Shown piece after piece: positions 7,360 through 13,761 of a stretch of DNA of 14,082 nt; within the stretch, counting starts at the first letter, position 1, and each line of letters begins with the position of its first letter. Made by a program: the position numbers and the translations under genes. The stretch comes from Alphaproteobacteria bacterium. GTDB lineage: Bacteria > Pseudomonadota > Alphaproteobacteria > RF32 > CAG-239. The DNA lies in the NCBI GenBank assembly GCA_017479785.1, contig JAFVBT010000067.1, positions 1 to 14,082 of the forward strand. The letters run 5' to 3'. Below the pieces are notes generated by a model. It searched no databases and was not told where the DNA came from. It saw only the letters and a list, made by a program, of their open reading frames with translations.

Positions 7360-7364
7360 GTCAA
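7337..7364 (-). promoter_or_regulatory. Promoter candidate for the DUF805 gene, embedded in an inverted repeat
   Basis: On the minus strand TTGACA (7359-7364) and TAAGAT (7337-7342) are 16 nt apart, 31 nt before the ATG at 7306. The spacer and -10 lie inside the inverted repeat at 7322-7359, so the repeat could also be an operator. The TAAGAT -10 is identical to that of the lipoprotein promoter. Confidence 0.5.
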
Positions 7365-7371
7365 GATAAGA

Positions 7372-7824
7372 TTATAACCCCAAAAGTTTAGCGGAAATAA
7401 GTTGAGAACCTACATCAATAACTTTATTAGCCAATCTGTTGGCATTTCCAAGACCTACCTGTTCAGCCTGATGCTGAAGTCTGTTTTGTTGATTGGTATA
7501 TATATTATCAAATAAAGCATCTGAAGCTCGCCCGTATAAACCGAATGATGCAGCGTTTAAACCGCGATTAATACCGGCTATTGTACCTTCTCCCATCCCT
7601 ATAATGCCTGCGCCGACAACATCATTCCAGTTTGTCTTAGGCATATTCCGCAAAATTCTCGGTTGCGGAGTATTAAAAATTTGAGGTTGCATATTTTGTT
7701 GCATTTCCTTTTCTTTGGCACGGCGAAAGTTATATTCAATTTCATCGCGCAACGAAAAATTGCTGTGATCAACACCGAACTCATCTATTCGGATTTGTTG
7801 ATCCATATCATAAAGTTTCATCAT
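7372..7824 (-). CDS. Hypothetical protein, unrecognised family
   Basis: A 150-residue protein if started at the first of two adjacent ATGs at 7824 (7821 would give 149). That start follows an AAGGAG site by 4 nt. A longer frame upstream to 7902 has no ribosome site and crosses a leader hairpin, so I reject it. Residues 1-65 are polar and charged with many Gln/Asn (QQNMQPQ region). Residues 66 to about 95 are rich in Gly and Ala (GAGIIGMGEGTIAGINRG, then LNAASFGLYGRASDALF). The C-terminus returns to a helical Gln/Asn/Leu pattern ending SAKLLGL. The Gly-rich part recalls glycine-zipper or membrane-inserting segments of secreted and phage structural proteins, but that is only resemblance. No signal peptide is visible. 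It has its own promoter, structured leader and terminator. Confidence 0.65.
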   Translation of the reverse strand: MMKLYDMDQQIRIDEFGVDHSNFSLRDEIEYNFRRAKEKEMQQNMQPQIFNTPQPRILRNMPKTNWNDVVGAGIIGMGEGTIAGINRGLNAASFGLYGRASDALFDNIYTNQQNRLQHQAEQVGLGNANRLANKVIDVGSQLISAKLLGL

Positions 7825-7844
7825 AAAACTCCTTTTTAAAATAC

Positions 7845-7874
7845 GAAAACCGCACGAAAAAACGCACGGTTTTC
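7845..7874 (-). other. Leader hairpin just upstream of the ribosome site
   Basis: In the minus-strand RNA, 12 bases (7863-7874) pair fully with 7845-7856 around a loop of six U. Ten pairs are Watson-Crick and two adjacent ones are G-U wobbles. Those two positions would be C-A mismatches in plus-strand RNA, so the structure is specific to the minus transcript. It ends about 9 nt before the AAGGAG site of the 7824 gene and may affect its translation. Confidence 0.6.
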
Positions 7875-7886
7875 TAACATTAAAAC

Positions 7887-7955
7887 AAAAAACGGAACGC
7901 AAGCTGTTACACTTCGTTCCTCACGATGAATGAATTACAAACACGAATTCACTCT
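7887..7955 (-). ncRNA. Candidate small RNA or attenuated leader
   Basis: A transcript starting about 8 nt after the -10 box would begin near 7955. It first forms a stem of 6-7 bp (7930-7936 with 7946-7952, 9-nt loop). A short single-stranded stretch follows. It then reaches a terminator-like hairpin (GGAACG at 7915-7920 with CGTTCC at 7894-7899) and, one base later, six U (7887-7892). This is the outline of a compact sRNA of about 69 nt. As the 7824 gene lies 63 nt beyond with no obvious second promoter, it could equally be a leader with premature termination. No known RNA family was recognised. Confidence 0.4.
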
Positions 7956-7962
7956 AATATTT

Positions 7963-7991
7963 TTTATAGCACACAGGTCACCTGATGTCAA
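7963..7991 (-). promoter_or_regulatory. Strong sigma-70-type promoter with a palindrome in its spacer
   Basis: On the minus strand a perfect TTGACA (7986-7991) and TATAAA (7963-7968) are exactly 17 nt apart, the best promoter match seen here. The spacer contains CAGGTGACCTG (7974-7984), an 11-bp palindrome with 5-bp arms, placed where a repressor could block polymerase. It would transcribe the candidate small RNA and the 7372-7824 gene. Confidence 0.75.
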
Positions 7992-8037
7992 ACATTTTTC
8001 TTATAATGTTAATAAAAATCTTACTAAAACAACCTTC

Positions 8038-8442
8038 CTAAAACGCAACTTCGTCGTTTTCTTCAATCGGTTTTTCTAAATCGGCTTTAACTTTCGGGTC
8101 ATTCATAAGTCTGTTGATACGTTCGGCTTCATCAAATGTGTCATCCACACGGAAATTAATTTCCGGCGTAAAGCGCAGTTTCAGCTTATCGGCAACCAAC
8201 TTTTTGAAAATCCACTTTTCGGCCGCCAACTGTTCCAAAATAACACCCAAATTTTTTCCGTTCAGCGTCGTTAAATAAACCGTGGCATATTTCAAATCCG
8301 GAGACATAATCACATTGGTAATCGTGATAAAAGCTTCGGCAATTTCCGGACTGCGCGCCTCACCGTTTTCAATTGCGGTTGCAATCACTTTGCGCACTTC
8401 CTGCCCTACACGCAACTGCCTGTTTGATAATTTTTCCGCCAT
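8038..8442 (-). CDS. rbfA: 30S ribosome-binding factor RbfA
   Basis: A 134-residue single KH-like domain protein that binds the 30S subunit and assists late maturation of the 5' end of 16S rRNA. The N-terminal basic helix (NRQLRVGQEVRKVIATAI, residues 7-24) and the central SPDLKYATVYLT strand (47-58) are characteristic. The region IFKKLVADKLKLRFTPEINFRVDDTFDEAERI (78 onward) matches the conserved C-terminal half of the domain. The length is normal. It is the last gene of the rimP-nusA-ylxR-infB-rbfA run, 15 nt after infB, with an AGGAG site before its ATG. No convincing terminator follows; a 6-bp hairpin at about 7990-8010 lacks a T run. truB, which commonly follows in Alphaproteobacteria, is not in this window. 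Confidence 0.93.
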   Translation of the reverse strand: MAEKLSNRQLRVGQEVRKVIATAIENGEARSPEIAEAFITITNVIMSPDLKYATVYLTTLNGKNLGVILEQLAAEKWIFKKLVADKLKLRFTPEINFRVDDTFDEAERINRLMNDPKVKADLEKPIEENDEVAF

Positions 8443-8457
8443 TTTATTTTCTCCTAA

Positions 8458-10968
8458 TTACAAAGTCTTGGCAATTTCTTCCACTTCGTAACATTCTATC
8501 GCGTCATTAACCTGAATGTCGCTGTAATTTTCAAAGCTCATGCCGCATTCATAACCTTCTTTAACTTCCTTAACGTCATCTTTATAGCGCTTAAGCTGCC
8601 CGAGATTACCGTCGTGAATAACCACATTGTCGCGTAATAATCTGACTTTGGCGCCGCGTTTAACCATACCTTCGGTCACCATACAGCCGGCAACTTTACC
8701 GACACCCGTGATATTAAAGACATTGCGAATTTGCGCATAGCCCAAAATTTTCTCGCGCAATTCCGGCGTCAACATACCCTCCAAAGCCTTCTTCACATCA
8801 TCAACAACATCATAAATAATGGAATAATAGCGAATATCAATACCGTCACGATGCGCCATATCACGCGCCTGAGCATTGGCACGAACGTTAAAGCCGATTA
8901 CAAATGCATCAGATGCCTTTGCCAAAGTGATATCGGACTCGGAAATTCCGCCAACGGCAGAGTGCAATACCTGAACACTGACTTCATCATTAGACAGCTT
9001 ATTCAGCGAGCCTTCCAATGCCTCAATAGAACCTTGAACGTCCGCCTTAATGATAACGCCCAAATGCTTAGATTCACCGGACTTAATCTTATCCATCATC
9101 TGTTCCATAGCTGATTTTGCACTCTTAACCAGTTTGGCATCTCGCTCTTTGCGAATACGATAACCGGTAACTTCGCGCGCTTGTGCCTCATCTTTAGCCA
9201 CAACAAAACTGTCGCCGGCCATCGGTGTACCTTGCAGGCCGATAACCTCGGCCGGTGTGGCCGGTCCGGCTTCCTGCATTTTTTTGCCGTGTTCGTTAAA
9301 CATGGCACGAACGCGTCCCCATTCCTTACCGGCAATCAATATATCACCGATGTGCAGCGTACCTCTTTGAACCAAAACCGTTGCCACCGAACCGCGGCCT
9401 TTTTCCATTTTGGCTTCAACCACCGCACCATCAGCTATTCGGTTCGGATTAGCCTTCAAATCAAGCATTTCCGCCTGTAACAAAATTGCATCAACCAACT
9501 TATCAATATTAATGCGTTTTTTGGCTGAAATTTCGGCACACAAACATTCGCCGCCCATTTCCTCAACACCGATACCGTATTGTAATAACTCGGTTTTAAT
9601 GTGCATCGGATCTGCCCCCGGCAAATCAATCTTATTAATTGCCACAACAATCGGCACCGATGCTGCTTGCGCGTGGCGAATAGCCTCAACGGTTTGCGGC
9701 ATCACACCGTCATTGGCAGCCACAACCAGAACAACAATATCCGTCACTTTAGCACCGCGGGCACGCATTTCGGAAAAAGCTTCGTGTCCCGGTGTATCAA
9801 TAAAGGTAATTTTTTGCCCGCCGGCAACCGTAATCTGGTATGCACCGATGTGTTGCGTAATACCGCCGGCTTCATGAGCCACAACATTGGTCTCGCGCAA
9901 AGCATCCAAAAGCGATGTTTTACCGTGGTCTACGTGTCCCATAACCGTGACAATCGGCGCGCGCGGCAATAATTCCTCGGCATTATCTTCCGGTCCGAAC
10001 AAACCTTCTTCCACATCGCTGTCGGCCACACGCTTAACCTTGTGTCCCATATCTTCCACAATAATCTGCGCCGTGTCGGCATCTATTGCCTGATTAATGG
10101 TTGCCATCACACCCATGGTCATCAAACGCTTAATCACGTCAGCACTCTTCTCTGCCATACGGTTGGCCAATTCTTGAACGGTGATTGTTTCCGGAATAAT
10201 AACTTCTTTAACAACTTTTTCTTGAGGTGTTTGAACCTGCTGAACCGGCTTTGGCTGCTTTTTCTTGAATTTACGATGCGGCATATATCCGTAATCATCA
10301 TCATCTTCATCACCACCGCCGATATTATACGAGTTTACATTAATCTTATTCGGACGACGCTGTGTTTCAAAACTGCGTTTCTGAATTTTTTTGCGCTCTT
10401 GCTCAAAGGTTTCTTCTTTGGTCAAAACTTTCTTTTCGCCGACAACGGATTTCTTGTTATTTTTCTTGTAATACTCCTCATCATCGTCTTCGTCATCATC
10501 ATAATCTTTGGACTTTTTGTTTTTATAGTCACTCGTCTCGGCTTTTACGGTAGGTGCCTCTTGCGGTATATCGCGTTGGGCTTTTTCCGAAGTTTTCTTT
10601 GATTTTACGCTTATATCCTCGGCAATGATATTTTCTTCTTCCTCTTCCGCTTTTTTCTTAGTTGCTTCTTTCTTTTTCTGCTCGGCTTGCTGTTTTTGAC
10701 GCAACGCTTCCTTTTCTTCTTCTTCCTGTTTGCGTTTGGCATCAAATTCCTTAGCTTCCGCCAAAAGTTTTAACTTTTGTGCCGTATTTTCATCAATTTC
10801 AACCTTTGGCGCGCTCGTTGATTGATTTTGATTAATTATTCTTTTCTTGCGCACTTCTACCTGCACAATTTTTTTGCCTTCCGATGCGGCAGGCTTCGTG
10901 ACTTTTTTCAAAGTCAGCGTAGATTTTTTAGGCAGTGTCAATTTTTCTTTTGCGCTATCTTCTGTCAT
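8458..10968 (-). CDS. infB: Translation initiation factor IF-2
   Basis: The GTPase that places fMet-tRNA on the 30S subunit and promotes subunit joining. The 836-residue protein has a long, highly charged N-terminal region (1 to about 250). It includes a Glu/Lys-rich coiled-coil-like part (about 65-115) and an acidic Asp/Glu run (about 155-166, DYDDDEDDDEEYY). The IF2N domain follows (about 258-310). The GTPase domain has G1 GHVDHGKT (344-351), G2 AGGITQHIGAY (367-377), G3 DTPGH (391-395), G4 NKID (445-448) and G5 SAK (481-483). Beta-barrel and C-terminal fMet-tRNA-binding domains follow to the end. All catalytic residues are intact. It starts 16 nt after ylxR with a GGAG site about 11 nt upstream, slightly far, which may moderate initiation. 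Length is usual for Alphaproteobacteria. Confidence 0.97.
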   Translation of the reverse strand: MTEDSAKEKLTLPKKSTLTLKKVTKPAASEGKKIVQVEVRKKRIINQNQSTSAPKVEIDENTAQKLKLLAEAKEFDAKRKQEEEEKEALRQKQQAEQKKKEATKKKAEEEEENIIAEDISVKSKKTSEKAQRDIPQEAPTVKAETSDYKNKKSKDYDDDEDDDEEYYKKNNKKSVVGEKKVLTKEETFEQERKKIQKRSFETQRRPNKINVNSYNIGGGDEDDDDYGYMPHRKFKKKQPKPVQQVQTPQEKVVKEVIIPETITVQELANRMAEKSADVIKRLMTMGVMATINQAIDADTAQIIVEDMGHKVKRVADSDVEEGLFGPEDNAEELLPRAPIVTVMGHVDHGKTSLLDALRETNVVAHEAGGITQHIGAYQITVAGGQKITFIDTPGHEAFSEMRARGAKVTDIVVLVVAANDGVMPQTVEAIRHAQAASVPIVVAINKIDLPGADPMHIKTELLQYGIGVEEMGGECLCAEISAKKRINIDKLVDAILLQAEMLDLKANPNRIADGAVVEAKMEKGRGSVATVLVQRGTLHIGDILIAGKEWGRVRAMFNEHGKKMQEAGPATPAEVIGLQGTPMAGDSFVVAKDEAQAREVTGYRIRKERDAKLVKSAKSAMEQMMDKIKSGESKHLGVIIKADVQGSIEALEGSLNKLSNDEVSVQVLHSAVGGISESDITLAKASDAFVIGFNVRANAQARDMAHRDGIDIRYYSIIYDVVDDVKKALEGMLTPELREKILGYAQIRNVFNITGVGKVAGCMVTEGMVKRGAKVRLLRDNVVIHDGNLGQLKRYKDDVKEVKEGYECGMSFENYSDIQVNDAIECYEVEEIAKTL

Positions 10969-10984
10969 TATACGTTATTCTCCG

Positions 10985-11557
10985 TTAATTTTGCAAAAAT
11001 GTTCTGTATCTGGTCAGGGCTTCACGAACCATATCACTCGTGCGGCTTTTCATAACAACCAGATACACCGTATTTTCACGTTTTAATGCTTCACTCATTG
11101 TTGCAACATCATACAAACTGAATTTTTCCAAATCCTTAGCCATTGCCGCGATTTTTTGCCTACCGTCTTCACCGGCATCCGTTGCTTCAATCACGAAGGC
11201 GGCCTTACCTTTTGCCGTTACTTCTTTAACTTTTTCAAATCCTAAGACCAAATCACCGGCTTTGCGTGCCAGATTAACGGCATCCAGACCTCTTTTAGCT
11301 AAAATTTGCTCAACCGTCGCCGGCAAATCCGGCGCAACAATCACATTGGTGTGCAAAATTTTATTCAGAGGACTTTTTACCGTTAATCCCTCCAGCATTT
11401 TTTTGGAATTGGAAACATAAATGCCTTTGCCGCCCAATTTTTTGTTAAAATCAGGCAACATCTGACCGTTTTTAAGCACAATAAAACGCAATAAATCAGC
11501 CTTCGGCAAAATATTGCCGGTCAATACGCACTTTCTTGTTTCCGTTTCCTTAGCCAT
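10985..11557 (-). CDS. YlxR (DUF448) / L7Ae-like fusion RNA-binding protein
   Basis: A 190-residue protein in two parts. Residues 1 to about 80 are a YlxR/DUF448 domain: RKCVLTG (8-14), LLRFIV (22-27) and the GGKGIYV block (42-48), which corresponds to the usual GRG(A/L)(Y/W)V. Residues about 90-190 are a ribosomal L7Ae/L30e-like domain (LDAVNLARKAGDLVLGFEKV, then AAFVIEATDAGEDGR). In Bacilli these are separate genes (ylxR and ylxQ) at the same position between nusA and infB; fusion is the usual alphaproteobacterial form. It probably binds RNA, and YlxR homologues have been linked to RNase P and rRNA/tRNA metabolism elsewhere; its role here is inferred. It sits 24 nt after nusA and 16 nt before infB. 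Confidence 0.88.
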   Translation of the reverse strand: MAKETETRKCVLTGNILPKADLLRFIVLKNGQMLPDFNKKLGGKGIYVSNSKKMLEGLTVKSPLNKILHTNVIVAPDLPATVEQILAKRGLDAVNLARKAGDLVLGFEKVKEVTAKGKAAFVIEATDAGEDGRQKIAAMAKDLEKFSLYDVATMSEALKRENTVYLVVMKSRTSDMVREALTRYRTFLQN

Positions 11558-11581
11558 CTATAAAGTTTTCTCCCTTATCCT

Positions 11582-13105
11582 TTAGGCCTTTTCTTCATTA
11601 AACCAGTGTTCACGAGCCGACATGATAATCTCGTTTGCCTCTGTTTCCGATATGGTTGTATCGCCGAGAATTTCTATCAATTCATCGGCTGCCAAATCCG
11701 CCAAATCATCTATATTCTTGATACCCTTTTCAGCCAATGCGATAATCATATCCTGATCCAGACCATTAACCGTTTTCAGGCTCTCATCAATTTTCAACGT
11801 TTTACTCTTGGCGGCAAATTCTTTATTGCGCTTTTCAATAAATTCTTTGGCACGATTTTGCAACTCGGTCGCAACATCTTCATCAAAGCCCTCTATTTCG
11901 GACAATTCGCTCAAAGAAACCATTGCCACTTCATCAATGGTGGAAAATCCTTCCGCCACCAGTAAATGCGCAATCATATCATCCACATCCAAAGCTTCCA
12001 TAAAGCGTTGCGTGCGAACTTTGTTTTCGTTGGAACGACGTTCCTGTTCCTGTTCTTCAGTCAATACATCAATATTAGAGCCGACCAACTGAGAAGCCAA
12101 TTTAACATTCTGACCGCGGCGTCCGATGGCCAACGAGAACTGGTCATCGGAAACAACAACCTCAATGCGGTTATTTTCTTCATCCAAAACAACTTTGGTA
12201 ACTTCTGCCGGAGCCAAAGCGCTGACAATGTATTGCGCCTTATCTTCGGAATACGGCACAATATCAATTTTTTCACCCTGCAGTTCCGTTACAACGGCTT
12301 GAACGCGAATACCGCGCAAACCGACGCACGCACCAACCGGATCAATTGTTTTATCATTGGCACGAACGGCGATTTTAGCTTTAGAACCCGGATCACGTGC
12401 CACACCCATAATTTGAACCACTCCGTCATAAATTTCCGGCACTTCTTGGGTGTATAATTTTGCCATAAATTCAGGACAGGTACGTGATAGGAATATTTGC
12501 GGTCCTTTAACTTCGCGGCGAACATCCAAAACATAAGCACGAACTCTGTCGCCGTTTTTGAACTTTTCTCTCGGAATAGTTTCATCATGACGCAACACAG
12601 CCTCAGCTTTACCGATATCCAAAATGGTGTTGCCGAATTCAATACGTTTAACCGTACCATTGATAATGGTGCCGATTTTCTCCTTGTATTCTTCATATTG
12701 CTTATTGCGCTCGGCTTCACGTACTTTCTGCATAATAACTTGTTTAGCCGTTTGTGCCGCAATACGCCCGAAATCAATCGGCGGCAGCGGGTCGATAATG
12801 AAATCGCCGACTTTCAATGCCTTATTATATGCCTTAGCATCTTTAAGCGGAATCTGCGCCGCTTCGTTTTCTATAATAGCATCATTGGCCACAACTTCAC
12901 GGTAACGAGACAGCGTGATAGCTCCTGTTTTCCGATCTATTGTCACACGAATATCGTGCTCAAAACCATATTTTGTACGACCGGCTTTTTGAATGGCAAC
13001 TTCCATTGCCGTAAAAACATCGTCTTTATCAATATTTTTTTCACGTGCCACTGTTTCGGCAACAGCAACAATTTCCGGTCTCGGCATATTTTCAAAATTT
13101 TCCAT
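11582..13105 (-). CDS. nusA: Transcription termination/antitermination protein NusA
   Basis: Binds RNA polymerase and nascent RNA, promotes pausing and hairpin-dependent termination, and takes part in rRNA antitermination. The 507-residue protein has an N-terminal polymerase-binding domain (1 to about 130). An S1 domain follows (about 145-210, GTIINGTVKRIEFGNTILDIG). Two KH domains carry VGLRGIRVQAV (261-271) and IGRRGQNVKLAS (327-338). The C-terminal extension holds two acidic helix-hairpin-helix-like repeats (about 370-425 and 445-500), as in other proteobacterial NusA. Residues are intact throughout. It begins 25 nt after rimP with an AGGA ribosome site. NusA strengthens intrinsic termination, which makes the terminator ahead of its own operon notable. 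Confidence 0.97.
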   Translation of the reverse strand: MENFENMPRPEIVAVAETVAREKNIDKDDVFTAMEVAIQKAGRTKYGFEHDIRVTIDRKTGAITLSRYREVVANDAIIENEAAQIPLKDAKAYNKALKVGDFIIDPLPPIDFGRIAAQTAKQVIMQKVREAERNKQYEEYKEKIGTIINGTVKRIEFGNTILDIGKAEAVLRHDETIPREKFKNGDRVRAYVLDVRREVKGPQIFLSRTCPEFMAKLYTQEVPEIYDGVVQIMGVARDPGSKAKIAVRANDKTIDPVGACVGLRGIRVQAVVTELQGEKIDIVPYSEDKAQYIVSALAPAEVTKVVLDEENNRIEVVVSDDQFSLAIGRRGQNVKLASQLVGSNIDVLTEEQEQERRSNENKVRTQRFMEALDVDDMIAHLLVAEGFSTIDEVAMVSLSELSEIEGFDEDVATELQNRAKEFIEKRNKEFAAKSKTLKIDESLKTVNGLDQDMIIALAEKGIKNIDDLADLAADELIEILGDTTISETEANEIIMSAREHWFNEEKA

Positions 13106-13130
13106 TTTTCCTGTGTCCTTTTGTTAAAAA

Positions 13131-13634
13131 TTAAATTTCTCCGGCTTCTTCCTGAGATGCCTGATATCTTTCCCACAATTCATCCGTTACGACTAATTTT
13201 GCTTTATTTATCGCCGTAAACGGAATTATGTATTCCGCTTTTTCATCGGTCAAAACAATATCTTGCCCGACAACTTTTGAAATTTTCCCTTTGAAGCGCT
13301 TGCGATTATCAATTTTTTCTTCGGTTTCCAACTTAACATCGTAACCGGCATATTTTTCAAAATGCGCAAGTTTGGTCAGAGGTCTGTCCAACCCTGGTGA
13401 ACTAACCTCTAAAGAATATTTTTCCTTAATCGGATCTTTTTCATCCAACACATCGGAAAGTGCCCGACTGACTTTGGCACAATCATCTACCGTAATGTTT
13501 TTACCATTTAGGGTGTCAATCATCACCTGCAATGTCGGATGTGTTTCACCGCCCATTGTCAAAACACGCACAAGCTCATAGCCCTGCCCTTCAACAACCG
13601 GTGTAATCAAATCTTCCAAATAATGCTTCTGCAT
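13131..13634 (-). CDS. rimP: Ribosome maturation factor RimP
   Basis: Acts in early 30S subunit assembly. The 167-residue protein has the N-terminal RimP fold (about 5-85), with a GYELVRV segment (18-24), and the signature LEVSSPGLDRPL (75-86). The C-terminal SH3-like domain spans about 87-155 (FKGKISKVVGQDIVLTD... strands). It has a short acidic C-terminus. The ATG at 13634 follows an AAGGAAAGG ribosome site. It is the first gene of the operon, upstream of nusA as in most bacteria. An intrinsic terminator ends 15 nt before its start codon. Confidence 0.94.
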   Translation of the reverse strand: MQKHYLEDLITPVVEGQGYELVRVLTMGGETHPTLQVMIDTLNGKNITVDDCAKVSRALSDVLDEKDPIKEKYSLEVSSPGLDRPLTKLAHFEKYAGYDVKLETEEKIDNRKRFKGKISKVVGQDIVLTDEKAEYIIPFTAINKAKLVVTDELWERYQASQEEAGEI

Positions 13635-13649
13635 TGCCTTTCCTTAATT

Positions 13650-13678
13650 AAAAAAGCGGAGCCTTTCGGCTCCACTTT
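13650..13678 (-). terminator. Intrinsic terminator immediately upstream of rimP
   Basis: In minus-strand RNA an 11-bp stem (13668-13678 with 13653-13663, one G-U wobble) closes on a GAAA tetraloop. It runs into six U (13650-13655, overlapping the end of the stem). The wobble would be a C-A mismatch in the other strand, so the structure favours the minus direction. It could end mfd readthrough. It could also control rimP-nusA-infB, because no promoter fits in the 15 nt that remain before the rimP ATG. Confidence 0.85.
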
Positions 13679-13706
13679 AAGATAATATTTGTTATTGTTA
13701 TCAATG

Positions 13707-13734
13707 CATATAGCATATATTTTTCATTTGTAAA
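13707..13734 (-). promoter_or_regulatory. Promoter candidate for the rimP-nusA-infB operon
   Basis: On the minus strand TTTACA (13729-13734) and TATATG (13707-13712) are 16 nt apart, between the mfd stop and the terminator. The -10 overlaps CTATAT, a form common in Alphaproteobacteria. Initiation here would give a leader of about 65 nt that contains the terminator hairpin. The match is moderate in an AT-rich stretch. Confidence 0.35.
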
Positions 13735-13761
13735 GAACTTTTTTTTCTTTATGCAAATTTT

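Noticed and set aside
7825..7902. N-terminal extension of the 7372-7824 protein up to 7902
   Set aside because: No ribosome site at 7902, and the extension crosses the leader hairpin; AAGGAG precedes the ATG pair at 7821-7824.
7990..8010. Hairpin AACATT/AATGTT after rbfA
   Set aside because: Six AT-rich pairs without a U tract, and it abuts the next promoter.
10042..10602. Long plus-strand frames opposite infB and nusA
   Set aside because: Shadows of conserved genes on the other strand; no ribosome sites and low-complexity translations.
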